A stretch of 64,000 nucleotides of DNA from UBA2040 sp002384725 (GCA_963926475.1 CAWUXE010000001.1:62001-126000), one strand, 5' to 3'; numbered from the stretch's first letter, positions 1-8,584 are shown. Made by a program: numbers and translations. The notes: generated by a model from the letters alone, not told the origin.

Positions 1-483
1 TTCAATTTGAGCTTGTCTGATCCTTTCTTGTTCGATTTCCTCTTGTTCTATCCGCAAGGCCTCCAAGCGCATACGCTCTTGTTCTTCACGTTCTTCTGCA
101 ATTTGCTGGGGAGTCTTATAAAATTTTACATCCAAAATTTCAGAACCCCAAGACATACCTTCAAAACTTCTATAATATCTAAGTATTCTCCTATTAGAAA
201 GGGCAATGGTAGGTGTTTTTCCTAATTCATAACCTTGAATATTAACCTTAAAAGTTTGGGTTTTATTATGTTCGTAAAATCCGCCTACATCGTCATAAAC
301 CCACACTCTCATTTTAATTTCCTTAATTACATAAGGCGAATTATTTTGAAGATCTATTCTGAAGGATTTAAGAGAATAGCCAGAACTACCATATTCCCAT
401 CTTGCATAATTTGCCGATGGATAATCTTGACCGTAACTAACAGAGAAGAAAAATAATAATATTATAAGTAAGTACCTTGCCAT
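1..483 (-). CDS. Secreted protein with Glu/Arg-rich coiled coil, 3' end outside window
   Basis: The reading frame is open from the ATG at 483 to the window edge (161 codons, no stop), so the C-terminus is missing. It begins with a signal peptide (MARYLLIILLFFFSVSYGQ), followed by about 95 residues rich in aromatic and beta-forming residues that may be a small beta domain. From about residue 125 it becomes strongly charged (repeated Glu, Arg and Gln), which predicts a long helix or coiled coil. I do not recognise the family. Export to the periplasm or outer membrane is inferred from the signal peptide. The gene is separated from its neighbour by about 230 bases and seems to be its own unit. 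Confidence 0.75.
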   Translation of the reverse strand, partial: MARYLLIILLFFFSVSYGQDYPSANYARWEYGSSGYSLKSFRIDLQNNSPYVIKEIKMRVWVYDDVGGFYEHNKTQTFKVNIQGYELGKTPTIALSNRRILRYYRSFEGMSWGSEILDVKFYKTPQQIAEEREEQERMRLEALRIEQEEIEQERIRQAQIE

Positions 484-617
484 AACTATTTTAATAAATG
501 TTGTCACCAAAATAACAAAAAATTCAATGCTAAATAAATTCTATTCTAAACTTTCATGCATAAATAATGATTTCTTAAAATAGTTTGATATTTAAGAATG
601 ATTTGAATGTTGAATAT

Positions 618-689
618 CTACAAACACTTTTCTCGATATAAGCCCAGCAAGCTTTGGCCACTTGCGTTTTCGATAATTTCTTCAATCAT
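618..689 (-). pseudogene. Possible 5' remnant of nadC after the DUF4783 gene (weak)
   Basis: A 23-codon frame starts at the ATG at 689, 23 bases after the stop of the DUF4783 gene on the same strand. The first nine residues (MIEEIIENA) resemble the start of nicotinate-nucleotide pyrophosphorylase (NadC), and as I recall nadC is often linked to DUF4783 and rlmH in Flavobacteriia. From residue 10 the match ends, and the frame stops at 618-620. It may be all that is left of a deleted nadC, or only a chance frame. The rest of the 484-712 interval shows nothing I can name. Confidence 0.2.
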
Positions 690-712
690 AGAGCAAAGAT
701 AAAAATCTGACT

Positions 713-1096
713 CTAATTTTCTATGTTCAAGGTCTCGATAAGATATTTGCCGTTGACCTTTTTGAAGTGGAAGGTTACTCTGAAAACATTACCATTAACG
801 GTGTAATTACCAATTGAAAAAGCGCTTGCCCCTTCTTTCCCAGGATGGATAATCTCGAATTTACCTTTGGGATATTTGGTAAAAAAATCTTTTAGGATCA
901 ATTTCGCTTGCGACTTCGAATAGGCACCATCTTTACCGAGAACCGTCATCAAAACCTTTTCATTCATCAGGCTTTCTATTGCTCCAGCATCACTAGCTTT
1001 AAAGGCTTTCTCAATTTCGGCATGCGGCAAACTGGAAATTCCAGAGATGCTCAAGATTGCGGTCGCAATGAAAATATATAGGTAACTCATGATCAA
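713..1096 (-). CDS. DUF4783 family secreted protein
   Basis: The 127-residue protein has an N-terminal hydrophobic signal segment (residues 1-24) and an NTF2-like body: an early helix with 'EKAFKASDAGAIESLMNEKV', then the segment GDG-like turn, KILKDFF-type helix and final beta strands. This is the pattern of DUF4783, a Bacteroidetes family of unknown function with a cone-shaped SnoaL-like fold. A second ATG at 1090 (MSYLYIF) is an equally good start. It is transcribed divergently from rlmH, with only 63 bases between them, so the two share a promoter region. No catalytic residues are recognised; a ligand-binding role in the periplasm is only an inference. Confidence 0.85.
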   Translation of the reverse strand: MIMSYLYIFIATAILSISGISSLPHAEIEKAFKASDAGAIESLMNEKVLMTVLGKDGAYSKSQAKLILKDFFTKYPKGKFEIIHPGKEGASAFSIGNYTVNGNVFRVTFHFKKVNGKYLIETLNIEN

Positions 1097-1139
1097 TAAT
1101 TTTAACCAAATTTAGCAAAAACAATGCCGTAATTCAAGC

Positions 1140-1170
1140 TTGTAAAGTTAAATGAACAAATGTACCTTCG
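1140..1170 (+). promoter_or_regulatory. Bacteroidetes-type promoter for rlmH
   Basis: TTG at 1140-1142 and TACCTTCG at 1163-1170 are separated by 20 bases and match the Bacteroidetes -33/-7 pattern (TTG, TAnnTTTG). The -7 box overlaps the upstream ATG at 1160, so transcription should begin near the GTG at 1175. This favours the GTG as the real rlmH start and a nearly leaderless message. Confidence 0.55.
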
Positions 1171-1174
1171 CGAT

Positions 1175-1648
1175 GTGAAAATAAAAGTCATTTGCATAGG
1201 GAAAACAGGTAAAAGCTTTCTAGTCGAAGGTGAAAACGAATATTTGAAGCGCCTGAAGCATTATGTACCGTTCGAAAAAGTAGAAATTCCCGATATTAAA
1301 AACGCAAAAAAACTGTCGCAAGTAGAGGTGAAAACTCTCGAGAGCAAAGAAATTTTGGCTAAAATAGACAGCTCGGATTACGTCGTAGTTTTAGACGAAA
1401 AAGGAAAAGAATTTACCAGTGAACAATTTGCCGAATACTTTCAAAAAAGATTCAATCAGGGCGGTAAAACGATTGTTTTTATCATTGGTGGAGCCTTTGG
1501 GTTTTCCGCTGAATTGTATGCGCGAGCGAACGGTAAAATTGCACTTTCGAAGATGACTTTTTCGCATCAAATGATTCGAATGCTGTTTTTTGAACAAGTT
1601 TATCGAGCGATGACCATTTTGAAGGGTGAACCTTATCATCATAGTTGA
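1175..1648 (+). CDS. rlmH: 23S rRNA (pseudouridine-1915-N3)-methyltransferase RlmH
   Basis: RlmH methylates pseudouridine 1915 in helix 69 of 23S rRNA on assembled 70S ribosomes, using S-adenosylmethionine. The GTG start at 1175 gives 157 residues, the usual family length, and the usual KIKVICIGK N-terminus; the ATG at 1160 would add five residues and lies inside the promoter. The SPOUT methyltransferase knot is visible in the loop IGGAFGF (about residues 104-110), and the C-terminus ends in the typical EPYHHS. Divergent from the DUF4783 gene. No oddities. Confidence 0.95.
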   Translation: MKIKVICIGKTGKSFLVEGENEYLKRLKHYVPFEKVEIPDIKNAKKLSQVEVKTLESKEILAKIDSSDYVVVLDEKGKEFTSEQFAEYFQKRFNQGGKTIVFIIGGAFGFSAELYARANGKIALSKMTFSHQMIRMLFFEQVYRAMTILKGEPYHHS

Positions 1649-1651
1649 TTT

Positions 1652-1677
1652 GAATCTCAACAAATCTTTTATCTTTG
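1652..1677 (+). promoter_or_regulatory. Promoter in front of the decayed membrane-protein gene
   Basis: TATCTTTG at 1670-1677 is a perfect -7 box, with TTG at 1650-1652 (17-base spacer). It drives the remnant at 1694 and probably now serves rdgB at 2013 as well. Confidence 0.5.
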
Positions 1678-1693
1678 GTTTTAATAACAATCC

Positions 1694-2038
1694 ATGAATA
1701 GTTTCACCCAATTCGATGTTTTTTCTGCCATATCATGTATACTCTGGCTTGGAATAGTCGTAATTCTTGCAGCTTGGCATTACAGCAGTATTCGAGAAAA
1801 AAGCTGCGCTAAATATTTCTCACCCACGTTTTACTTCAAATTAATTTCTGCCGTCGGATTCGCGGTAGTGCATTTGTACGTTTATCAGGATGGCGGCTCA
1901 TATCACGTCTGTTTCGCCCTTTTATGTGGATAACCAAAGCCAATTCACTGGAAAGAATGGGACGACTTTACAAAATGGGTTCCAAAGAAAAATATACTCA
2001 ACTTTTTATATCATGAAAATCATTTTCTCTACTCATAA
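1694..2038 (+). pseudogene. 5' remnant of a membrane-protein gene, stopped and truncated
   Basis: The first 79 codons encode two hydrophobic segments (about residues 12-29 and 48-62) and the pattern KYFSPTFYFKLI...YVYQDGGS. This resembles the start of a family of large Bacteroidetes membrane proteins in which a 'YYGGGDT' motif follows the second helix. TAA at 1931-1933 interrupts the frame, but the same frame then continues with protein-like sequence (HWKEWDDFTKWVPKKN) to a second TAA at 2036-2038, overlapping the start of rdgB by 26 bases. The remaining several hundred codons expected of such a protein are absent. I read this as a nonsense-mutated, 3'-deleted pseudogene. The family assignment is from memory. 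Confidence 0.6.
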
Positions 2039-2591
2039 TCAACACAAAGCAGAAGAAATTGCAGCTCAATTGCCCCAAAAAATTGAGTTATTAACCTTAT
2101 CTGATTTGAATTGGCACGATGAGATTCCAGAAACGGGTTCTACCTTAGAAGAAAATGCGCGCATCAAATCTCAATTTGTCGTGGATCACTTTAAAATGAA
2201 TTGTTTCTCAGATGACACTGGACTTGAAGTAGAAGCGCTAAACGGTGAACCTGGGATCTACTCTGCCCGATACGCTGGTATTGATAAAAATAGCGAAGCA
2301 AATATGGATTTGTTGTTGCAAAAATTAGATGAAAATCAAAACCGGAAAGCCCAATTCAAAACCATAATCTCCTTGTTTTGGAACGGAAAATTTCAGCAAT
2401 TTGAAGGAATAGTAAAAGGAAAAATAACACTGGAACGTTCGGGAAACGGTGGTTTTGGATACGATCCTATCTTTCAACCAGACGAGGCGAATTGTACTTT
2501 TGCAGAAATGACAATGACCGAAAAAAGCAAAATCTCTCACCGCGGACGAGCGATTGCCAAAATGTTAGTTTTCCTATCAGAGAATATGTAA
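2013..2591 (+). CDS. rdgB: XTP/dITP pyrophosphatase (RdgB/HAM1 family)
   Basis: This enzyme hydrolyses non-canonical purine triphosphates (dITP, XTP) to monophosphates and so keeps them out of DNA and RNA. The ATG at 2013 gives 192 residues; the longer frame from 1890 merely reads through the upstream remnant. Family motifs are clear: the nucleotide-binding STHNQHK at residues 6-12, the catalytic DDTGLEV from about residue 67, SARYAG near 84-89, and GNGGFGYDPIF towards the C-terminus. It overlaps the decayed gene upstream and is followed 80 bases later by icd with its own promoter. Confidence 0.95.
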   Translation: MKIIFSTHNQHKAEEIAAQLPQKIELLTLSDLNWHDEIPETGSTLEENARIKSQFVVDHFKMNCFSDDTGLEVEALNGEPGIYSARYAGIDKNSEANMDLLLQKLDENQNRKAQFKTIISLFWNGKFQQFEGIVKGKITLERSGNGGFGYDPIFQPDEANCTFAEMTMTEKSKISHRGRAIAKMLVFLSENM

Positions 2592-2598
2592 ATATAGC

Positions 2599-2629
2599 TT
2601 GATAAAATCGCGTTGATTCCATATCTTTG
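2599..2629 (+). promoter_or_regulatory. Promoter for icd
   Basis: TTG at 2599-2601 and TATCTTTG at 2622-2629, 20 bases apart, match the Bacteroidetes promoter consensus perfectly. The ATG of icd lies 43 bases downstream at 2672. A transcript starting here would exclude the in-frame upstream start at 2627. Confidence 0.7.
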
Positions 2630-2671
2630 CCCCCCTCGAACAGAGGTAAAACACGAATTAAATCACGCTTT

Positions 2672-4915
2672 ATGTCATCAAAATCTAAAATCATTTACAC
2701 CATCACAGACGAAGCTCCGGCTTTGGCAACGCAATCTTTTTTACCCATCGTTCAAGCTTTTGCAGGAACCGCTGGAGTTGATTTAGAGACGAAAGATATT
2801 TCACTTTCAGCGCGTGTTTTGGCGTCTTTTCCAGATTTTTTAACGGATGACCAAAAGAAGAGCGATGATTTAGCGATCTTAGGTGATTTGGCAAAAACAC
2901 CTGAAGCAAACATCATAAAATTGCCGAATATTTCTGCCTCTGTTCCTCAATTGAAAGAGGTGATTGCAGAATTACAAGTACAAGGGTTCAAATTGCCTGA
3001 TTATCCTGAAGATGCTCAAAACGAGCAAGAAAAAGACATACAAACACGATACAATAAAATCAAAGGAAGTGCTGTGAACCCTGTTTTACGTGAAGGGAAT
3101 TCGGATCGACGTGCACCTCAAGCGGTTAAAAATTACGCCAAGAAAAATCCACACAGAATGGGTGCTTGGTCGAGCGATTCGAAAACGCATGTGGCCACAA
3201 TGAACGGTGGTGATTTCTTCGCAAACGAAAAATCGGTTACCATGCCTTCTGCGACAAACGTAAGCATAGTTCATACTTCTTCGAACGGAACTAAAACGAC
3301 TTTAAAAAACAGTTTAGCTCTGTTGGATGGAGAAATCATCGATGCAACTGTGATGAACAAAAAAGCATTGATGACCTTTTTGGATCAACAAATTACAGAT
3401 TCGAAAGAAAGAGGTGTTTTGTTTTCGCTTCACATGAAGGCAACGATGATGAAGGTTTCTGACCCTATTATCTTTGGAATGGCGATTGAAGTTTTCTTTA
3501 AGGATTTGATCGCGAAGCACAAAAGTACTTTAACCGAATTGGGCGTTGATTTCAGAAATGGTTTTGGCGACTTAATCGAAAAAATGAACGAACTGTCTGC
3601 CGATAAAAAAGCAGAATTGGAAGCTGATATCAAAATAGCCTTCGAAAATGGACCTGAGGTGGCGATGGTTAATTCCGATTTAGGAATTACAAACCTTCAT
3701 GTTCCAAGTGATGTAATTATTGATGCTTCAATGCCAGCAATGATTCGTACTTCGGGTCAAATGTGGGACAAAGAAGGTAAACAACAAGATACAAAAGCGG
3801 TGATTCCAGATTCTTCTTACGCTGGAATTTACCAAGCGACAATCGATTTCTGTAAACAACACGGAGCTTTTGATCCAACGACAATGGGAACTGTTCCAAA
3901 CGTTGGTTTGATGGCCCAAAAAGCTGAAGAATACGGTTCGCACGACAAAACTTTCGAAATGAAAGAAGGAGGAACTGTGACTGTTGTTGATGCAAATGGA
4001 AATACTTTAATTTCACATAATGTAGAACAAGGTGATATTTGGAGAATGTGTCAAGCGAAAGACGATCCGATTCGCGATTGGGTGAAATTGGCGGTTACTC
4101 GTTCACGTTTATCAGGAATGCCGGCTATTTTCTGGTTGGATGAAAATAGAGCTCACGATGCTGAATTAATCAAAAAAGTGAATTTATATTTGAAAGATCA
4201 CGATACATCTGGATTGGAACTTTCGATTCTTTCTCCCTACAAAGCTACTCTTGCAACGTTAGACAGAGTTTTAGCCGGAAAAGACACGATATCTGTTTCT
4301 GGAAATGTACTTCGTGATTATTTGACCGACCTCTTCCCTATATTGGAATTAGGTACGAGCGCAAAAATGTTGTCTATCGTTCCTTTGATGAATGGTGGTG
4401 GATTGTTTGAAACAGGTGCCGGCGGATCTGCTCCAAAACACGTGGAACAATTTGTAAAAGAAAATCACTTGCGTTGGGACAGTTTAGGTGAGTTTTTAGC
4501 ATTAGCGGCTTCTTTTGAGCACTTAAGCGAAACGACGGGAAACAGCAAAGCGAAGGTTTTATCTGCGACCTTAGACCAAGCTACTGGTAAATTCTTGGAT
4601 GAGGATAAAAGTCCTTCTCGAAAAGTAGGAGAATTAGATAATCGCGGAAGTCATTTCTGTTTGGCGATGTACTGGGCAGAAGCTTTGGCCAACCAAAATG
4701 ACGATGCTGAGTTGAAAGGACAATTTGCTGTAATCGCTTCAGATTTAAAAAACTATGAGGCTGTGATTATTGCTGAATTAAACGGTGTTCAAGGACCAGC
4801 TGTGGATATGGAAGGTTATTATCATCCTAATGCACAAAAGGTAGCTTCAGCGATGCGGCCGAGTGGAACTTTAAACGGGTTGTTGAAGAAGCTGAGCGAT
4901 AATATATTGGCTTAG
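2672..4915 (+). CDS. icd: NADP-dependent isocitrate dehydrogenase, monomeric type
   Basis: It converts isocitrate to 2-oxoglutarate and CO2 with NADP in the TCA cycle. At 747 residues from the ATG at 2672 it belongs to the monomeric (IDH-II, roughly 740-residue) family rather than the common dimeric one. The start matches the family (KIIYTITDEAPALATQS), and the highly conserved glycine-rich segment GGGLFETGAGGSAPKH lies around residues 573-590. The ATG was chosen because the promoter's -7 box overlaps the upstream frame start. It is monocistronic, with its own promoter and the convergent gene only 10 bases beyond the stop. Confidence 0.97.
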   Translation: MSSKSKIIYTITDEAPALATQSFLPIVQAFAGTAGVDLETKDISLSARVLASFPDFLTDDQKKSDDLAILGDLAKTPEANIIKLPNISASVPQLKEVIAELQVQGFKLPDYPEDAQNEQEKDIQTRYNKIKGSAVNPVLREGNSDRRAPQAVKNYAKKNPHRMGAWSSDSKTHVATMNGGDFFANEKSVTMPSATNVSIVHTSSNGTKTTLKNSLALLDGEIIDATVMNKKALMTFLDQQITDSKERGVLFSLHMKATMMKVSDPIIFGMAIEVFFKDLIAKHKSTLTELGVDFRNGFGDLIEKMNELSADKKAELEADIKIAFENGPEVAMVNSDLGITNLHVPSDVIIDASMPAMIRTSGQMWDKEGKQQDTKAVIPDSSYAGIYQATIDFCKQHGAFDPTTMGTVPNVGLMAQKAEEYGSHDKTFEMKEGGTVTVVDANGNTLISHNVEQGDIWRMCQAKDDPIRDWVKLAVTRSRLSGMPAIFWLDENRAHDAELIKKVNLYLKDHDTSGLELSILSPYKATLATLDRVLAGKDTISVSGNVLRDYLTDLFPILELGTSAKMLSIVPLMNGGGLFETGAGGSAPKHVEQFVKENHLRWDSLGEFLALAASFEHLSETTGNSKAKVLSATLDQATGKFLDEDKSPSRKVGELDNRGSHFCLAMYWAEALANQNDDAELKGQFAVIASDLKNYEAVIIAELNGVQGPAVDMEGYYHPNAQKVASAMRPSGTLNGLLKKLSDNILA

Positions 4916-4925
4916 TGGGCGAGTG

Positions 4926-5525
4926 TTAATCACTCACAAAATTCTCAACTCTATCTTTCGCGACAACCCCAAATTGGTTGTTCGTCCAAAACTTGACGGC
5001 CTTTCCGTTCTCAATCATTATGAAAGTGGGATAACTTGTTCCAGTTACGGCAGTGAATTCAATGTCATTTTTCAATTGTTTGACCTTGAATTTTCCGTCT
5101 ATCGCTTTTTCGTATTTTCCAATTGCCTCACCAGCGAGAAAACCGATTACATCAAATTCTATTTTGAGTTTCGGCTTTCTTTTTTTTATGATTTTCAGCC
5201 CTTCGATAGATTCCATGCAATAGCCACAGCCTGGCAGAGCTAACACCAAAAGTCCATTTCTCATGGTTTGTGTTTTCAAATTTTTAATGGAAATGGTTGT
5301 CCCCTGATCTGAAAAATCACCTTGATAAATAGTATTCACGGTAAAATAACCAATGAAAGGGGTGATTAAGAAGAAAAGACCCAAAGTGATTGCTATTCTT
5401 TTGTCCGATTTGAACCGACGATAAACGAGAATAGCCAGCAATAACCCAAAAAGAATCACCAATACATACGGAATAATTTTACTCATCGTATGTGACAAAC
5501 CCCAATCCAATAAAAACGTTTCCAT
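4926..5525 (-). CDS. Membrane-anchored thioredoxin-like protein with CGYC motif
   Basis: The 199-residue protein has two membrane helices (about residues 16-36 and 45-63) followed by a thioredoxin-fold domain. The domain contains PGCGYC (C100 and C103) at the start of the helix, where thiol-disulfide oxidoreductases carry CxxC, and a TSYPTF stretch with a proline at 166 in the cis-Pro position. I therefore infer a redox or cysteine-rich-protein maturation role facing the periplasm. The exact family is not recognised; similar domains are found fused to DoxX/MauE-like membrane parts. It is convergent with icd and appears monocistronic. Confidence 0.75.
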   Translation of the reverse strand: METFLLDWGLSHTMSKIIPYVLVILFGLLLAILVYRRFKSDKRIAITLGLFFLITPFIGYFTVNTIYQGDFSDQGTTISIKNLKTQTMRNGLLVLALPGCGYCMESIEGLKIIKKRKPKLKIEFDVIGFLAGEAIGKYEKAIDGKFKVKQLKNDIEFTAVTGTSYPTFIMIENGKAVKFWTNNQFGVVAKDRVENFVSD

Positions 5526-5611
5526 TTAGCGATATTAAGCAATAATACGAAGTTATTACAGTTTCCCACTGCAAATATGTTCACTTTTAATAATTGTTTA
5601 ACTTTAAACCA

Positions 5612-7018
5612 ATGAAATTAATATTATCCATTTTATTGGTCTTAGTTCTATTAATAACTATGGGTTCATGCGGATCAATCGTTCCACAACAACCCAGTTT
5701 TACGGAAACAGCACTTCTAGAAGTCCCAGAAAGAACGGGTGCTTTAAAATTGCCCATTGAAATTGATTTAACACCATATTTGGATTTGGTGGACAAAGAA
5801 ATACCCTCGAAATTTTGGGGGAAAGATGATCCATGCGACGGCGTTGCGTACAGCTATTATTTCAAAAGAGAGCCTATTCAGTTTGAGGGCAATAAAAGCA
5901 CAATGACGTATAACATTGACGGGGAATATAACATTCGGGCAAACTATTGTGCAAAATGCGCCGAAGCTTTTGGTAGTGGGCCTTTTTGCTTGACACCCCG
6001 TATTTATGTGAGTTGTGGTGTGGGAGAGCCTTTGAGAAAAATTCAAATAGGATTTGAAAGCAAAATAGCATTAGAAGCAAATTATTTACTGAAGAGTAAA
6101 ACCTCCTTGGTAAAAACTAATATTATCAATCCTTGCGAATTGTCTTTTATCAATTACGACGCTTCAAAAATTATTGAAAAGGAGATCAGTACCGCCTTAA
6201 TTGAAATGGAGGATGAAATCGATGAGCAAATCGCTTCAGTAGACATGAAATCGACGATTACCGAAGTTTGGGACGCCCTTCAGGAATCGATGCTGGTGGA
6301 AGGTATGGGTTATTTAAATCTTCGTCCTCAGGAAATTGATGTGGAGCCAATCACATTTAAAAAGCAAAAAGGATACGTAACCGTTAATCTTGTTTTAAGT
6401 CCCGTTTTTTCGACAGATTCTATCAATTTAACAAAGAAAAGTCTACCCTTTTTAACGAAGATAAAATCTAAAAAGGACTTCAGCCTTCCTATTCTTACGC
6501 TTGCTTCATATGACAGTATCAATTCCATTTTGAGTCAGAACATGGATAATTTGGTGATTCCCTACAAAAAGAAAAAAATTATTATCACTTCGGCAAAAGC
6601 GCTAGGCCCAGTTGGCAGCAAGTTGCTGTTTGAAGTAATTTTTACTGGAAGTAAAAAAGGCAAACTGTACTTGATAGGAACACCAGCCTACGACTCCAAA
6701 ACACATATTATTAGTTTTCCTGATCTAGAATTCGATATTCGATCACGGGATGCTATTTTGAAATCGGCAAAATGGCTTTTCGACAAAAAACTGACGACTC
6801 TTCTACGAGAAAAAGCATTGTACGATTTGACGGAACAATTGGAATTGGCACGAAACGAAATTGAGACGCAATTGAACATTCCAATGGAAATATCAAAAGG
6901 TCAATTTGCTTATTTCAGCGGTAAATTGACAGATTTCAATATTTCAACCTTAAATATTGGAACATTAGGGATTCAGCTAATTGTGGATTTATCTGGAAAC
7001 TTATCCATCAGGCTATAA
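5612..7018 (+). CDS. DUF4403 family lipoprotein
   Basis: The 468-residue protein begins with a lipoprotein-type signal peptide (cysteine at residue 20 in ITMGSCGS), so it is probably anchored in a membrane facing the periplasm. The first mature segment, with LKLPIEIDLTPYLDLVDKEI, is the hallmark start of DUF4403. The long body of alternating amphipathic strands ends with a segment resembling the lipid-binding, TULIP-like tail of this family. The ATG at 5612 is preferred over an upstream TTG at 5594, which would put six residues before the signal peptide. Function is unknown. The gene stands alone. Confidence 0.8.
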   Translation: MKLILSILLVLVLLITMGSCGSIVPQQPSFTETALLEVPERTGALKLPIEIDLTPYLDLVDKEIPSKFWGKDDPCDGVAYSYYFKREPIQFEGNKSTMTYNIDGEYNIRANYCAKCAEAFGSGPFCLTPRIYVSCGVGEPLRKIQIGFESKIALEANYLLKSKTSLVKTNIINPCELSFINYDASKIIEKEISTALIEMEDEIDEQIASVDMKSTITEVWDALQESMLVEGMGYLNLRPQEIDVEPITFKKQKGYVTVNLVLSPVFSTDSINLTKKSLPFLTKIKSKKDFSLPILTLASYDSINSILSQNMDNLVIPYKKKKIIITSAKALGPVGSKLLFEVIFTGSKKGKLYLIGTPAYDSKTHIISFPDLEFDIRSRDAILKSAKWLFDKKLTTLLREKALYDLTEQLELARNEIETQLNIPMEISKGQFAYFSGKLTDFNISTLNIGTLGIQLIVDLSGNLSIRL

Positions 7019-7105
7019 TCTAAATCGTATTTGGAATAATTCTTGATTAACTATTTAATGTGAATTCTCTGTTGATTCACCAATAAGACACATAGTGTTT
7101 TGTTG

Positions 7106-7215
7106 TATATTTGTGAAAAAGTTGACAGCCACAGGTTATGGGGGCACAAGACCAGTTTTCAAGAATCCAACTCGCGCTGAAGAGTAAAGAGCCAATCGTC
7201 GAGTTGAAATATTGA
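7106..7215 (+). other. Orphan promoter with a 25-codon reading frame and hairpin (small gene or remnant)
   Basis: TATATTTG at 7106-7113 is a good -7 box with no normal gene downstream; I find no TTG at the expected distance. An ATG at 7138 opens a 25-codon frame ending in TGA at 7213-7215, with natural-looking composition (MGAQDQFSRIQLALK at its start). The RNA also contains a perfect 7-base stem (7168-7174 with 7200-7206). Possibilities are a short protein, a truncated 5' end of a lost gene, or a small RNA. The rest of 7019-7285 holds only the frr terminator. Confidence 0.3.
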
Positions 7216-7220
7216 TACTA

Positions 7221-7260
7221 TAAAAAATCCCTTTTTACAACAACTGTCACAAAAAGGGAT
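7221..7260 (-). terminator. Rho-independent terminator of frr
   Basis: Ten-base perfect arms at 7227-7236 and 7251-7260 form a hairpin; on the minus strand it is followed by a run of six T. It ends the frr transcript 25 bases after the stop codon. On the plus strand the hairpin lacks a T run. Confidence 0.8.
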
Positions 7261-7285
7261 CTTCAATATTTAGTTTCGAGGGAGT

Positions 7286-7849
7286 TTATATTGTCATGAT
7301 ATCCGTCTCTTTCAATTCAAACATATCATCAATTCTCTTTGTATAAGCATCGGTAATTTCTTGAACTCGTCCTTCAGCATCTTTTGTCATGTCTTCTGAA
7401 AGTCCATCGTTCTTTAAATCTTTTACCATATCCAGGCTATCTTTTCGGTGATTTCTAACAGCGACTTTAATATTTTCGCATTCAGCCTTAGCAATCTTAA
7501 CCAAATCCTTTCTGCGCTCTTCCGTCAAGGCCGGAACGCTAATGATTAACATCTCTCCATTGTTCTGAGGCGCAAAACCCAAGTTAGCATTAATTATTCC
7601 CGTTGCTATATCGTTCAACAAAGGTTTTTCCCAAGGTTGAACCGTCAAAGTTCGAGCATCCAAAGTATTCACATTTGCCACTTGAGACAATGGGGTTTGC
7701 GTACCATAATAATCAACTGTCACACTACTCAACATTGACGGAGTCGCTTTACCTGCGCGTATTTTTGACAAATCAAATTCCAATCTTTCCAACGACTTAT
7801 CGTTAGCTGATTTGAATTCATCATATATCATATTTAAATCTTCAATCAT
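7286..7849 (-). CDS. frr: Ribosome recycling factor
   Basis: RRF splits the post-termination ribosome together with EF-G. The protein has 187 residues, close to the family norm of about 185, with the diagnostic KIRAGKATPSML near residues 29-40, the PWEKPLL segment around residue 92, and the C-terminal helix of the triple-helix bundle rich in Lys and Asp. It lies 27 bases downstream of pyrH in the same direction, a linkage common to many bacteria, so the two are probably cotranscribed and end at the terminator just beyond. Confidence 0.97.
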   Translation of the reverse strand: MIEDLNMIYDEFKSANDKSLERLEFDLSKIRAGKATPSMLSSVTVDYYGTQTPLSQVANVNTLDARTLTVQPWEKPLLNDIATGIINANLGFAPQNNGEMLIISVPALTEERRKDLVKIAKAECENIKVAVRNHRKDSLDMVKDLKNDGLSEDMTKDAEGRVQEITDAYTKRIDDMFELKETDIMTI

Positions 7850-7876
7850 AATAAAGTATTAATCTAAATTCATGAA

Positions 7877-8584
7877 CTAATTACGAACAATTGTGCCAAT
7901 TTGTTCGCCGTTCAACAATTGTTTTAATCTTCCTGGAGTATCCATGTCAAATACGATAATTGGTAAATTGTTTTCTTTGCACAAGGTGAACGCCGTCATA
8001 TCCATAATTTTTAATCCTTTTCCATACGCATCATCATAGGTTATCATGTCGTACTTTGTGGCTGTAGGGTCTTTAAATGGGTCTGCTGTATAAATTCCGT
8101 CAACTCTCGTTCCTTTCAAAATGGCATCTGCATTTACTTCAATAGCTCTCAACGCCGCTGCTGAATCTGTTGTGAAATACGGATTGCCTGTTCCAGCTCC
8201 AAAAATCACGACACGCCCTTTTTCAAGGTGACGCATGGCTCTTCTTCTAACGAATGGTTCAGCGATTTCTTTCATTTCTATGGCAGATTGCAATCTGGTT
8301 TTCACACCAGCTGACTCCAATGCTGCCTGCAAGGCCATACTATTAATCATAGTTGCCAACATGCCCATATAATCACCATGGGTTCGATCCATTCCACCTT
8401 CTTCGGCTTGTACACCTCTGAAAATATTACCTCCACCAATAACAATAGCGATTTCTACGCCAGATTCATGTACTTCTTTGATTTGTTCGGCATACGAACT
8501 CAAACGTTTATTGTCGATTCCAAACTGTTTATCGCCCATAAGGGACTCACCGCTCAGTTTTAGGAGAATTCTTTTGTATTTCAT
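7877..8584 (-). CDS. pyrH: Uridylate kinase (UMP kinase)
   Basis: PyrH phosphorylates UMP to UDP in pyrimidine nucleotide synthesis. The 235-residue protein belongs to the amino-acid-kinase fold: KLSGESL near residues 8-14, the phosphate-binding GGGNIFRG around residues 51-58, and DGIYTADP near 163-170 in the nucleotide site. Length and N-terminus (MKYKRILLKLSGESL) match the hexameric bacterial family. It precedes frr on the minus strand. Confidence 0.97.
   Translation of the reverse strand: MKYKRILLKLSGESLMGDKQFGIDNKRLSSYAEQIKEVHESGVEIAIVIGGGNIFRGVQAEEGGMDRTHGDYMGMLATMINSMALQAALESAGVKTRLQSAIEMKEIAEPFVRRRAMRHLEKGRVVIFGAGTGNPYFTTDSAAALRAIEVNADAILKGTRVDGIYTADPFKDPTATKYDMITYDDAYGKGLKIMDMTAFTLCKENNLPIIVFDMDTPGRLKQLLNGEQIGTIVRN

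Noticed and set aside
7119..7262. SRP RNA, tmRNA or RNase P RNA in the orphan interval
   Set aside because: None of the conserved core motifs of these RNAs is present.
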